Shown here: positions 9,388-18,697 of the stretch, one piece after another
Numbering within the stretch: the stretch's first letter is position 1
How the letters are laid out: the number at the start of each line of letters is the position of its first letter
Assembly (NCBI GenBank): GCA_002798295.1
Contig: NWQT01000027.1
Span: 1 to 64,000 of the forward strand
DNA from: Lysobacteraceae bacterium NML07-0707
Lineage (GTDB): Bacteria > Pseudomonadota > Gammaproteobacteria > Xanthomonadales > Xanthomonadaceae
Length of the DNA: 64,000 bases
Reading direction: 5' to 3'
Made by a program: the position numbers and the translations under genes
Notes under the pieces: generated by a model
Seen by the model: only the letters and a program-made list of their open reading frames with translations
Told to the model about the DNA's origin: nothing
Database searches by the model: none

Positions 9388-9488
9388 ATGTCTTGGAAAA
9401 GTGAGTCTTGCGCCAGTATACCGACAGGCTTGTAAGCGAACCCATACCATTTCACTTCGGGCAAGATGCCCTGGATATAGTAGTGAGA

Positions 9489-12400
9489 TCATTTGCGCTC
9501 GCGCAGCAGGCTGGCCACGGATACGCCTTGTTGACGCACGCCACCGAATTCGGCCGCCACATCGATAAGGCCGCGCATCATGGCGATTTCGCGCGGGCTG
9601 CGCCCCAGCTGGTCGCGGATATTGGGATCGGCGCCAAAGCGCAACAGGCAGCGGATGACATGGGGCAGGCCATGCAGTGCAGCCAGATGCAGCGGGGTAA
9701 AGCCGCGCGGGTCGCGGGCGGCCAGATTGACGCCCCGCCCGAGGAGATATTCCACCCCGGCCAGCACTACATGCTCATTGCAAGCTGCACCCGGTTCTGC
9801 ACGGCAGCCCAGCAGGAATAGCAGCGGGGTCACCCCCAGATGGGTGCCGGCATCCGGCGCGGCACCGGCGGCCAGCAATACATCCAGCAGGTTGCGTACC
9901 CGGTTGGCATCATTTGCGGCAAAGCCATAGAGCGCAGCGCAGTGAATCGGCAGAAGTCCCTCGCCATCGCCACTGTCAATGCGTGCACCGGCGGCAATCA
10001 GGCGGCTGGCAATATCGGCAAGCCCCAGCGCCGAAGCCAGCATCAACACCGTGGCCCCCCCGGACAGCGGCCGCTCAACATCTGCGCCAGCTTCAAGCAA
10101 ACGCTCCACCACGGCCAGATGATGGCGGTTGGCGGCAGCGGAAAGCGCAGTGGCGCCGGTATTGGCAGGAATATCGGGATTGGCTCCGGCGGCCAGCAAA
10201 TAGGCCACGGCGGCTACATGCCCGCCGCCTGCGGCGCGCAGCAGGGCGGTACAACCCTGGGCATCCTGGCTATCCACGGCAAAGCCCAGCGCCAGCAGGC
10301 GGCCAATGGCAGCGACATCGCCCTGCATGGCAGCCACCGGCAGGTCAGCGGCGCGCAAGCGGCGCCCCGGATGCGGCCAGATCCGCCAGTCCAGCCATTC
10401 GGCCAGTTGACGATGCCCAGCCGACAAGGCGATACCTTGAGCGGTTTGTCCATCGGCCGCGCGCAGTGCCGGTTGCGCACCGGCCGCCAGCAGCGACTGC
10501 ACGGCTTCATCACGTCCCAATGCGGCCGCCAGATGCAGGGCGGTCATGCCGCGGGCATCGGCGCGATTGGGGTCGGCACCCACCACCAACAGCGCATCCA
10601 TGAGCCGCATCCAACCCAGCCGAACCGCCAAGGCCAGCGGGGTTTGCCCATCCGCCGCAGGCGCAAAGGCATCCGCCCCCCGCGCCAGCAAGGCCAGTGC
10701 CAGCGACTCTCCCTGTCCGGCATCCAGTCGCACGGTTTGTGCAGCCGCAAGATAGCGACCCAAGCCGCCGCGGCCTGTGGGCTGTGCGCCGGCCTGCAAG
10801 CGCTCGTGCAGCGCCTGGCGCGCGGCCGGGTCGGCAGCGGCATCGAGCAGCAGGAACAGCGCGGTTTGCACCTCGGTATTACGGGTTTCGATATTGGCGC
10901 CAAGCTTGCACAGCGTAGCCACATGCGCCGGGTGGCGGCGCACGGCTTCCAGTAGCGCACGGTCAAGCTCCTGGCGCTCTAGCAGGCCAACTACCCGCTG
11001 CACCGCCGCATCATCACCGGCATCCAGTGCATCGGCCAGCAACTGCAGGGGCGGGCGGGTCACTTCGCCCTCGCCCTGGGCAAAGCTGACCGGCAGCGGA
11101 TAGTCCGGGTCAATGGCAGCAGCCAGGGTCCAGCGGCCTTCCGCCACCGCCATGTCCAGTGCGCCGCGGCCAGCCGCATCCAGACGGAAGGTGTCGATAC
11201 CCGATTCGCGCAGCCATGTGGCCAGCGCCGGGCTGGCCTTGCCATTTTCGATGGCGAGAATCAGCGCATCACGGCCTTCCGGGTCAGTCTTGTTCACATC
11301 CGCACCGGCAGCCAGCAGGATTTCCAGCACCCGCTGATGCCCGCCGGCAGCAGCCAACAGCCAGGCATCCAGTCCTTCGTCGTCGCTCAGCAATGGGTCG
11401 GCAGCCGCCGCCAGCAGCGTTTTCGCGATCTGCACATGCCCAGCTTGCGCGGCTTGCTGCAAGGCGGTGCGCCCCTGGCGGCTGCGCGCATCCACGGCTG
11501 CCTTTTGCCGCAGCAAAAATTCAACGCCTGCCGGATCATCGTCATCACTTGCCGCAGCGGCCAGCAATACCGGATCGCCGCCCAGTGGCCAGGGTTTGGC
11601 GCCGCGCTCGACCAGGAATTTCAGCATCCGCCAGTTACCGGCCAATGCCGCCTGTGCCAATGGCGACTGCCCGGCATGGTTGAGCGCATCCAGCGAAGCC
11701 CCGGCATCGAGCAGCAGCGCGGCCACACTCGGATCAGTGCTGCGCGCGGCATGGTGCAGCGGCGTGCAGCCTTCATCATCGGTTTCCGCCGGGTTGGCGC
11801 CATTGGCCAGCAGGGTCATGACTGCCTCCGGGCGACCATGCCAGCTATCGCGGGTAGCGGCCAGCAACGGGCTGGGTTTGTCCGCCATAGCAGCCACCGA
11901 TACGCCGCGGGCAATCAGCTCGCGCAACAGGCGCAAATCAGGCAAGACGGCCGCCAACTGCACCAGGGTTCGCTGGTCGCGGTCTTCTGCCGGTGGCAGG
12001 GCTTTGGGGTCAGCGCCTGCTGCCAGCAATGCCAGCGCGTTTTCGACCCGCCCGCTACGCGCAGCGGCGTACAGCTCGGCAGGTGCGGGCACAGGCTTTG
12101 GACTCTGTGCCTCACCCACCGATAGCGGCTGCGCCACTGAGTGCACAAGATTTTCTGCCGGGGCATCGGCAACGGCCTGATATTCGTCCCAAAGGCTTTC
12201 CAGTGCGACTGGCTCGGCGTTTTTCAGCGGTTTTTGTGCCTGTGGCTGGCGGTGGCGCGACCGCCGTGCCTGTTGCAGCCATAGCGTCAAGGGCAGCGCC
12301 GCCAGCGCCGCCGCACACAGCCAGCGGGCGGTCGCTGGCAACCAATCGGGCACGGCCAGCAGCACCGGCAAAGCGGCAACCCAAGTGGCCGGAATGGCCG

Positions 12401-12815
12401 TTTTCAGCCCCTGCCAGGCCAGCGTCTCCTGCTGCGCGGTGCTTTGCCAGTTATCCAGCGGCTCAATCCCGCCCGCCACAAAACGCCGCCACAACGGCCA
12501 GTGCCGCCACAACGCCAGCAGCAAAAAGCCAAACCCGGCCGATAAGGCCAGTGCCGCCCACAGGCTGCCACTGTGCCCCAGTCGCAGCGCCGGCCATAGC
12601 AGCAACAGCACCGCCAGACCCAAGCGGGTTGCCAGCGTTTTGCCCAGCGCCAGCGCGGCGGGCCGGGTCATGGAGTGCGCATTGCCTGCCAGTGTCAGCC
12701 AAAGTCCGGCCAACGCCAGCGGCAGGGCAAACCACCCCGCTATAGCCGTAATCAGCCATACCGGGATGGCCAGCAATAAAGCAAGCCGGCGCTTGCTACT
12801 GATGTTCTCAGGCAT
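9489..12815 (-). CDS. Large membrane-anchored ankyrin-repeat protein
   Basis: About 1,108 residues. The first 200 hold several hydrophobic segments (about 11-40, 48-80 and two between 125 and 170), so the N-terminus is in the inner membrane. From about residue 225 to the end come roughly twenty ankyrin repeats with the G.TPLH.AA..G / LL..GADPN pattern, continuous apart from degenerate stretches. The repeat domain is probably cytoplasmic and binds proteins. The start could be ATG at 12815 (used here, 8-nt overlap with the ycgL stop) or ATG at 12830. Large ankyrin proteins beside YcgL are typical of xanthomonads; their function is unestablished as far as I know. Confidence 0.88.
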   Translation of the reverse strand: MPENISSKRRLALLLAIPVWLITAIAGWFALPLALAGLWLTLAGNAHSMTRPAALALGKTLATRLGLAVLLLLWPALRLGHSGSLWAALALSAGFGFLLLALWRHWPLWRRFVAGGIEPLDNWQSTAQQETLAWQGLKTAIPATWVAALPVLLAVPDWLPATARWLCAAALAALPLTLWLQQARRSRHRQPQAQKPLKNAEPVALESLWDEYQAVADAPAENLVHSVAQPLSVGEAQSPKPVPAPAELYAAARSGRVENALALLAAGADPKALPPAEDRDQRTLVQLAAVLPDLRLLRELIARGVSVAAMADKPSPLLAATRDSWHGRPEAVMTLLANGANPAETDDEGCTPLHHAARSTDPSVAALLLDAGASLDALNHAGQSPLAQAALAGNWRMLKFLVERGAKPWPLGGDPVLLAAAASDDDDPAGVEFLLRQKAAVDARSRQGRTALQQAAQAGHVQIAKTLLAAAADPLLSDDEGLDAWLLAAAGGHQRVLEILLAAGADVNKTDPEGRDALILAIENGKASPALATWLRESGIDTFRLDAAGRGALDMAVAEGRWTLAAAIDPDYPLPVSFAQGEGEVTRPPLQLLADALDAGDDAAVQRVVGLLERQELDRALLEAVRRHPAHVATLCKLGANIETRNTEVQTALFLLLDAAADPAARQALHERLQAGAQPTGRGGLGRYLAAAQTVRLDAGQGESLALALLARGADAFAPAADGQTPLALAVRLGWMRLMDALLVVGADPNRADARGMTALHLAAALGRDEAVQSLLAAGAQPALRAADGQTAQGIALSAGHRQLAEWLDWRIWPHPGRRLRAADLPVAAMQGDVAAIGRLLALGFAVDSQDAQGCTALLRAAGGGHVAAVAYLLAAGANPDIPANTGATALSAAANRHHLAVVERLLEAGADVERPLSGGATVLMLASALGLADIASRLIAAGARIDSGDGEGLLPIHCAALYGFAANDANRVRNLLDVLLAAGAAPDAGTHLGVTPLLFLLGCRAEPGAACNEHVVLAGVEYLLGRGVNLAARDPRGFTPLHLAALHGLPHVIRCLLRFGADPNIRDQLGRSPREIAMMRGLIDVAAEFGGVRQQGVSVASLLRERK

Positions 12816-13080
12816 CCGTACCCCAGTCATCACTCATCGGGTCTTGCGCCACAGAGGGCGGAAATTGCAGATGGAAACCGCGTGCGGCCAGATTTTCCAT
12901 GACCTGACGCGGGTTTTCGCGTGCCAGTTTGCGCTCGGGCGTGAGCTCGACCTGCAAAACGAAATGCAGCGCCCCCAGCTGGCTGCGCAGCGACCCGGGC
13001 AGGCGGTCAAAATCATCGCGGGCGGCCAGATACACATAGGTATCGGCGCGTTTGGAGCTTTTATAAACGTGGGCGAGCAT
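12808..13080 (-). CDS. YcgL domain-containing protein
   Basis: A 90-residue member of the small YcgL family, recognised by its start AHVYKSSKRADTYVYLA, the central LHFVLQVELTPERKLARE, and the C-terminal GFHLQFPP. YcgL proteins are short cytoplasmic proteins of unknown biochemical role found in gammaproteobacteria. It is the first gene of a leftward pair with the ankyrin protein (stop at 12808 lies inside the next gene's start). It is divergent from the S9 peptidase gene across 122 nt. Confidence 0.9.
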   Translation of the reverse strand: MLAHVYKSSKRADTYVYLAARDDFDRLPGSLRSQLGALHFVLQVELTPERKLARENPRQVMENLAARGFHLQFPPSVAQDPMSDDWGTDA

Positions 13081-13202
13081 GGCAAAACGCGAAACAAATA
13101 ATCACCGATTGTGCGGGAAAGCGCTGCCCCGGAAAAGATGCAAGGCCATGCCCACCCTGAACAACTGTTAGGCTTGTCGCCCCTCAAGCTGATATTGCCC
13201 TC

Positions 13203-15572
13203 ATGCGCCTGCTCCGTTCCGCCCCGCTCGCTCTTGCCCTTGTTGCCGGTCTCGCCCATGCCCAGCCCAAGCCTGCGCTGACGCTGGAGACCATCATGGC
13301 TGACCCCGACTGGATCGGGAATGGCGTGGAATCGGCCTGGTGGCGCTGGGATGGGCAAAACATCGAGTTCCAGCAAAAACGTGCAGGCAGCAGCATCCGT
13401 GACAATTTCCGCATTGCCGCCCAAGGCGGTCAGGCCGCGGCGCTGGCCGATGGTGCGCGCGCCGACCTGGATGCGGCCGACGCCGTTTACAGCCCCGACC
13501 GCCAGCGCACGGCGTTTGTGCGTCATGGCGATGTATTCGTGCGCGATTTGCGCAGCGGCGCACTGACGCAATTGACCCGTGACCTGAGTCGCGCCGGGCG
13601 GGTGCAATGGAGCCAGGACGGCGCGCTGATCTGGCAGCAGGGTGCAGACTGGTATCGCTGGGATGGCCGCATGGCAAGTCTGGCCGCTGCGCCGCGCGCC
13701 ACCGATGCGCCGGGCAAACCGCCCAAGGCCGATGCGCTGCGCGAGCAGCAACTGCGCCTGATCGACACCCTGCGCGAAGAGCGCGCGCGCCGCGATGCCC
13801 TGCGCGAACAAAACCAGTCCTGGCAAGCGGCTGATGCCAGTCGCGCCCCGGCGGCCATCCATCTGGGCGCGGATGTGGAAATCGAAGACAGCGCGCTCTC
13901 ACCCGATGGCCGCTGGCTGCTGGTCATCACCCGTGCCAAGAACGCCGATGCCGGCCAACGCGGGCAGATGCCGAAATATGTCACCGAGTCGGGCTACGAA
14001 GAATTTGAAACGGTGCGCACCCGCGTGGGGCGCAACCCGCCGGTTCCGCACCGGCTGTGGCTGGTGGAAGTCGCCACCGGCACGTTGCGCGAAGTGAAGT
14101 TCGACACCCTGCCCGGTATCCATCAAGACCCGCTGGCCGAGCTGCGCAGCGCCGCAGGCAAGGAGCCGCTGAAAGGCGCGCGCCCGGTACGACTGATGAG
14201 CCAGGGACGCAGCGCAGAACCGGCGATTATCTGGAGCGCCGATTCGGCACAGGTGGCGCTGGCAGTGCGCGCCATCGACAACAAAGACCGCTGGCTGGCC
14301 ACCCTCGACCTTGACAAGGCCGCCCTGGCGCCACGCCACCGCCTGCATGATGCGGCGTGGATTAACTGGGACTTCAACGATTTCGGCTGGCTGCCGGACA
14401 ACCGCACATTGTGGTTCCTGTCCGAAGAAAGCGGCTTCTCGCATCTGTACACACAACGCGGCAATGGCAAGCCCACGCGCCTGACCCAGGGGCAGTGGGA
14501 AGTCTCCAGCGTGGAGCTTTCCCGCGATGGGCAAGCCTTCCACTTCCGCTGCAACCGCAACTGGCCGGGCGATTACGAGCTGTGCAGCGTGCCGGTGACT
14601 GGCGGTGCAGTACGTGAAATCACCGCACTCGATGGCGTGGAAAGTTTCAGCCAGTCACCCGACGGGCGGCAATTCCTGCTGCGCTGGTCGGCCAGCTACA
14701 CCCCGCCGCAATTGGCGGTCATCGCTGCTGACGGACAAAACCTCAAGCGCCTGACCGATACCCGCAGCGCCGACTTCCGCAAATTCGACTTCATCCAGCC
14801 CGAATACGTGCGCATCCCCTCCAGACACGGCGCGGGCGAAGTCTGGGGCAAGTTCTACGGCCCTGCCCGGCTGGAAGCGGGCAAGCAATATCCCATCGTG
14901 CTGTTCGTGCATGGCGCGGGCTATTTGCAGAACGTCCATGCCGGCTATCCCAATTACTTCCGCGAGCAGATGTTCCATAACCTGCTGGTACAGCATGGCT
15001 ATATCGTGCTGGATTTGGACTTCCGTGCATCTTCAGGTTATGGCCGCGACTGGCGCACCGCCATCTACCGGCATATGGGCAAGCCCGAGCTTGAAGACTA
15101 CCTGGACGGCATCGAATGGCTGGTCGCCCACAAACAGGGCGCGCGCGATAAAGTCGGCATCTATGGCGGCAGCTACGGCGGCTTCATGACCTTCATGGCC
15201 TTGTTCCAGCGCCCGGACGTGTTCAAGGCCGGCGCCGCCCTGCGCCCGGTCACCGACTGGTCGCAATACAACCACGGCTATACCAGCAATATCCTCAACA
15301 CCCCGGATATCGACCCGGAAGCCTATCGCCGCTCCTCACCGCTGGAATTTGCCGATCGCCTGCAAGGCCACCTGCTAATCAGCCACGGCATGATTGACGA
15401 CAACGTGTTCTACCGCGACTCGGTGATGCTGGCGCAACGCCTGATTGAACTGCGCAAACACAACTGGGAACTGGCCAGCTACCCGATGGAACGCCACGGC
15501 TATGTCCACGCCGCCAGCTGGTACGACCAATACCGCCGCATCTTCGAACTGTTCGAGCGCAGTTTGAAGTAA
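13203..15572 (+). CDS. Exported S9 family (DPP IV-type) serine peptidase
   Basis: 789-residue secreted or periplasmic prolyl-oligopeptidase/dipeptidyl-peptidase IV type enzyme. A signal peptide occupies residues 1-20 (cleavage after AHA). The middle region (about 50-530) is a beta-propeller of the DPP IV N-terminal type, and the C-terminal alpha/beta hydrolase carries nucleophile S657 in GGSYGG, an acid at D732 or D733 (GMIDDN) and H765 (RHGYVH). It would remove X-Pro or related dipeptides from peptides outside the cytoplasm. It is followed by a clear terminator and probably transcribed alone. Confidence 0.93.
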   Translation: MRLLRSAPLALALVAGLAHAQPKPALTLETIMADPDWIGNGVESAWWRWDGQNIEFQQKRAGSSIRDNFRIAAQGGQAAALADGARADLDAADAVYSPDRQRTAFVRHGDVFVRDLRSGALTQLTRDLSRAGRVQWSQDGALIWQQGADWYRWDGRMASLAAAPRATDAPGKPPKADALREQQLRLIDTLREERARRDALREQNQSWQAADASRAPAAIHLGADVEIEDSALSPDGRWLLVITRAKNADAGQRGQMPKYVTESGYEEFETVRTRVGRNPPVPHRLWLVEVATGTLREVKFDTLPGIHQDPLAELRSAAGKEPLKGARPVRLMSQGRSAEPAIIWSADSAQVALAVRAIDNKDRWLATLDLDKAALAPRHRLHDAAWINWDFNDFGWLPDNRTLWFLSEESGFSHLYTQRGNGKPTRLTQGQWEVSSVELSRDGQAFHFRCNRNWPGDYELCSVPVTGGAVREITALDGVESFSQSPDGRQFLLRWSASYTPPQLAVIAADGQNLKRLTDTRSADFRKFDFIQPEYVRIPSRHGAGEVWGKFYGPARLEAGKQYPIVLFVHGAGYLQNVHAGYPNYFREQMFHNLLVQHGYIVLDLDFRASSGYGRDWRTAIYRHMGKPELEDYLDGIEWLVAHKQGARDKVGIYGGSYGGFMTFMALFQRPDVFKAGAALRPVTDWSQYNHGYTSNILNTPDIDPEAYRRSSPLEFADRLQGHLLISHGMIDDNVFYRDSVMLAQRLIELRKHNWELASYPMERHGYVHAASWYDQYRRIFELFERSLK

Positions 15573-15582
15573 TCTTCCCACC

Positions 15583-15608
15583 GCCCCGGCTCTGACCGGG
15601 GCTTTCTT
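15583..15608 (+). terminator. Rho-independent terminator of the S9 peptidase gene
   Basis: Stem GCCCCGG (15583-15589) / CCGGGGC (15596-15602), 6-nt loop, followed by TTTCTT. Confidence 0.75.
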
Positions 15609-15832
15609 CATCAGAAACTGTCCGCCTCATGCCTGCCCTGCCTGCCTTTCTGCGTCCACGCCTTTCTGCCAACGCCTTGATGTTCATTACTGCGTTGTGG
15701 CTCACCGTGCTTTGCAATCAGCGCCTATGGAGCCTGATTTAAGCTTTACCGATGTCAGCAACTATGCTCTGCGTGCCACACTGGACATCGTTTACAACTG
15801 CCGCCAGATCCATTTCTCCGTAAAATTTGCGC

Positions 15833-16759
15833 ATGGAAAACTTCAACCGCGTGCGCGATTACCTGACCGGCCTCCAGGATCGCATCTGTGCCGCCATCGA
15901 ACAGGCCGACGGCAAGGCAAAGTTTCATCAGGATGTCTGGACGCGCGAGCCCAATGGCCTGTTGCTGGGCGGTGGCGGGCGTACCCGGGTACTGCGCGAT
16001 GGCGCGGTGTTCGAGCAGGCCGGGATTGGTTTTTCCGATGTTTCTGGTACCGCGCTGCCGCCTTCGGCCACCGCCGCCCGCCCGGAACTGGTCGGCGCTG
16101 CCTGGCGCGCGGTCGGGGTGTCACTGGTATTTCACCCGCTAAATCCCTACCTGCCCACCACCCATGCCAATGTGCGCCATTTTTGTGCCGAAAAAGACGG
16201 CGAAGTGGTCGCGGCATGGTTTGGCGGCGGCTTCGACCTGACCCCGTTCTATCCGTTTGACGAGGACATCCGGCACTGGCACCAGACCGCACGTGACTTG
16301 TGTGAAGCCTTCGGCGGCCAGGCGCGCTATCAGGCGCACAAGCGCTGGTGCGATGAGTATTTCTTCCTGAAGCACCGCGGCGAAACGCGCGGCATCGGCG
16401 GGCTGTTCTTTGACGATCTGGACGAAGATTTCGAGCGCGATTTTGCCTATCTGCGCGCGGTCGGCGATGGCTTTCTGGAGGCTTACTTGCCCATCGTCGA
16501 GCGCCGCAAGGACACCCCCTATGGTGAGCGCGAACGGCAATTCCAGCTATATCGTCGTGGCCGCTATGTCGAGTTCAATCTGGTGTTCGACCGCGGTACG
16601 CATTTTGGCCTGCAATCGGGTGGCCGCACCGAATCCATCCTGATGAGCATGCCGCCGCTGGCGCGCTGGGAATACGGCTATCAGCCCGAAGCCGATAGTG
16701 CCGAAGCCCGGCTCCAGCACTATCTAAAGCCGCAAGACTGGCTGGCCTCCACCCGTTGA
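15833..16759 (+). CDS. hemF: Oxygen-dependent coproporphyrinogen III oxidase
   Basis: Converts coproporphyrinogen III to protoporphyrinogen IX using O2, a late step of haem synthesis. The 308-residue protein has the hallmark stretches [30 protein letters not shown] and [13 protein letters not shown], with the conserved histidines and aspartates in place. ATG at 15833 gives the usual N-terminus [12 protein letters not shown] second haem gene, hemH, lies 11 kb downstream. The stop codon sits within an inverted repeat shared with convergent sodC. Confidence 0.96.
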   Translation: MENFNRVRDYLTGLQDRICAAIEQADGKAKFHQDVWTREPNGLLLGGGGRTRVLRDGAVFEQAGIGFSDVSGTALPPSATAARPELVGAAWRAVGVSLVFHPLNPYLPTTHANVRHFCAEKDGEVVAAWFGGGFDLTPFYPFDEDIRHWHQTARDLCEAFGGQARYQAHKRWCDEYFFLKHRGETRGIGGLFFDDLDEDFERDFAYLRAVGDGFLEAYLPIVERRKDTPYGERERQFQLYRRGRYVEFNLVFDRGTHFGLQSGGRTESILMSMPPLARWEYGYQPEADSAEARLQHYLKPQDWLASTR

Positions 16760-16789
16760 CTTGCCGGGGGCGACTGCCGCAAGTCAACG
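16754..16789. terminator. Bidirectional hairpin spanning both hemF and sodC stop codons
   Basis: A perfect 11-bp inverted repeat, CGTTGACTTGC (16754-16764) and GCAAGTCAACG (16779-16789), with a 14-nt loop. The left arm includes the hemF TGA and the right arm the sodC stop on the other strand. There is no T run on either side. It may act as a shared RNA 3' end or a processing signal for the two convergent mRNAs. Confidence 0.6.
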
Positions 16790-17344
16790 CCTGCCAATCA
16801 CCCCGCAGGCGATACGGCCGCCCGCATTCCCCGTCGGCTGTGAGTGATAGTCATCCTCTCCGGCATGAATAATCACCGCCTTGCCCAGTGCATCGCTTAC
16901 TGCGCCATCGCCCAGGCTGACACCGGGGAAAAGCGCATCCACTGCCGCCACGCCTTTGGCATTGGCGCGCAGATTGTCCTGGTCACCCAGATGATGCGCG
17001 CCGCGGGCGCTACGGCCATGCGGCTGTGCGGTCGGGTTGAAATGGCCACCGGCACTCGTGCCATCGGCAGCACTGCAATCCCCCTTTTCATGGATATGAA
17101 AGGCATGCACGCCATTGGCCGTCAGTCCACTGACTTGCCCGCGCAGGCGTATCCCTGCGCCTTCGCTCAGCACATGCAACTCCCCTGCCACTTGCGAGCC
17201 GGATTTGGCTTCCAGCTTGACCACGGCGCTGGCCGGATACGAGGAAACACCGGCTACTGATAGCTGCTTATTGCCGCCATCGCTGCTGCATGCGGCCAAT
17301 GCCAATAGCGCCATCGGCAGCAATATCCTGAAAGATTGACTCAT
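16784..17344 (-). CDS. sodC: Copper/zinc superoxide dismutase, lipoprotein form
   Basis: Dismutates superoxide outside the cytoplasm. The 186-residue precursor has a lipobox LALAAC with C19 as the lipidation site, so the enzyme is probably membrane-anchored in the periplasm. Copper and zinc ligands are visible: HAFHIHEKG, GGHFNP, the HH of the zinc loop, HLGD, and IIHAGEDDY. The active-site arginine lies in GGRIACG. It is convergent with hemF. Confidence 0.95.
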   Translation of the reverse strand: MSQSFRILLPMALLALAACSSDGGNKQLSVAGVSSYPASAVVKLEAKSGSQVAGELHVLSEGAGIRLRGQVSGLTANGVHAFHIHEKGDCSAADGTSAGGHFNPTAQPHGRSARGAHHLGDQDNLRANAKGVAAVDALFPGVSLGDGAVSDALGKAVIIHAGEDDYHSQPTGNAGGRIACGVIGRR

Positions 17345-17435
17345 CGCACGTCTCCATCACAAGAGCGCTCACGCTACCTGATCTGCATGCGCTTGAAAAC
17401 CTGCGATCATCATTCCCAGAAATCAAGGAGCTGTC

Positions 17436-17855
17436 ATGTTTCGTGCCGATATTTCTCTCCAACAACTCAATGACTGGTCGGAAAACACCCTGATGCGTCC
17501 CCTGGGTATCGTGTTCACCGAACTGGGCAAAGACTATCTATGCGCCAGCATGCCGGTAGATGCGCGTACCCATCAGCCTTACGGGCTACTGCACGGCGGC
17601 GCTTCGGCAGCACTGGCAGAAACCCTGGGCAGTACCGCTGCCGGCCTATGTGTGGGTGATGACGAAGCCGTGGTCGGCATTGAGATCAACGCCAATCATT
17701 TGCGAGGCGTACGCAGTGGCGAGGTCAAGGGCACTGCCCGGCCACTGCATGTGGGGCGCAGCACCCAGGTATGGGAAATCCGTATCGAAGACGGTAATGA
17801 CCAATTGGTCTGCATTTCCCGGCTGACCGTAGCCGTCATTGCCAAACGCAGATGA
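17436..17855 (+). CDS. Hotdog-fold acyl-CoA thioesterase (PaaI/YdiI type)
   Basis: 139-residue cytoplasmic thioesterase. The catalytic signature HGGASAALAETLGSTAA (residues 53 on) and the length match the YdiI/MenI-YbdB group, which hydrolyses aromatic acyl-CoAs such as 1,4-dihydroxy-2-naphthoyl-CoA. The actual substrate cannot be told. It is preceded by AAGGAG, a strong ribosome-binding site. Its stop overlaps the start of the acyltransferase gene by 4 nt, and the next gene is also joined by such an overlap, giving a three-gene lipid/acyl operon. Confidence 0.88.
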   Translation: MFRADISLQQLNDWSENTLMRPLGIVFTELGKDYLCASMPVDARTHQPYGLLHGGASAALAETLGSTAAGLCVGDDEAVVGIEINANHLRGVRSGEVKGTARPLHVGRSTQVWEIRIEDGNDQLVCISRLTVAVIAKRR

Positions 17856-18697
17856 CATATCAGCAAACCCCGGTGGCAGAGCAGGACGCTTGCCGGTATC
17901 GTGCGCAAATGCCCAAACACACTGACTCTTACCTGCTGCGTACAGGCCGCTATCTGTGGCGCGTGCCGTTTTTGCTTTGGCATGTCCTGGTCAATCTGCC
18001 GCTGGTACTGCTGACCATCACCCTGCCTGTGCGGCGTATCAAGATTCGCGCCATGCGTCTGGAATACCGCGCCATCAATTGGTGGTCGCGCTGGCTGATG
18101 CGGGTATTTGGCATCCGCGTGCGCAGCGTGGGCACGCCATTGCCCGGCGCCACCCTGTTTGTCGCCAATCATGTCAGCTGGGTGGACATCGTGGTGCTGC
18201 ACAGCCAGCGGATGATGGGCTTTGTCGCCAAGCGCGAAATTGCCAGCTGGCCGCTGGTGGGCTGGATGGCCTCCAAGGCGGAAACCATTTTTCACCAGCG
18301 CGGCAGCCAGGAATCCCTGGGCGATGTCTTGGCATTGATGAGCGAGCGGCTCAAGACCGGCTATTCGGTCGGCGCTTTTCCCGAAGGCGGCACACGCAAT
18401 GGCCGCGAGCTGGGGCCATTCCATGCCCGCATCTTCACCGCGGCGGTGGAGGCCGCCGTGCCGGTGCAGCCGGTGGCGTTACGTTATGGCCGTGATGGCA
18501 CGGCACAGACCCAGGTCGCCTTCGCCCCGCGCGAGAATTTTCTGCAAAATTTCCTGCGGCTTCTGGGCAACCCGATGATTGATGCCGATGTGATTTTTCT
18601 CGAACCTATCCTGCCCGGCAGCACCGAGGCCGAAGGCCGTCGCCGCATCGCCGAAACCGCCCGCGCACGCATCGCTGCTGTCCTGCCTGCCTCGTGA
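17852..18697 (+). CDS. 1-acyl-glycerol-3-phosphate acyltransferase-type protein (PlsC family)
   Basis: 281-residue membrane-associated acyltransferase that transfers an acyl chain to lysophosphatidic acid or a similar acceptor. Motif I is NHVSWVD (H-X4-D), motif III is FPEGGTRNG, and a hydrophobic segment near residues 36-58 anchors it. The start at 17852 overlaps the thioesterase stop (ATGA); a downstream ATG (MPKHTDSYLL) at residue 20 is an alternative. Its place behind a thioesterase and before a hydrolase suggests phospholipid or ornithine-lipid metabolism, which is inference. Confidence 0.85.
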   Translation: MTYQQTPVAEQDACRYRAQMPKHTDSYLLRTGRYLWRVPFLLWHVLVNLPLVLLTITLPVRRIKIRAMRLEYRAINWWSRWLMRVFGIRVRSVGTPLPGATLFVANHVSWVDIVVLHSQRMMGFVAKREIASWPLVGWMASKAETIFHQRGSQESLGDVLALMSERLKTGYSVGAFPEGGTRNGRELGPFHARIFTAAVEAAVPVQPVALRYGRDGTAQTQVAFAPRENFLQNFLRLLGNPMIDADVIFLEPILPGSTEAEGRRRIAETARARIAAVLPAS

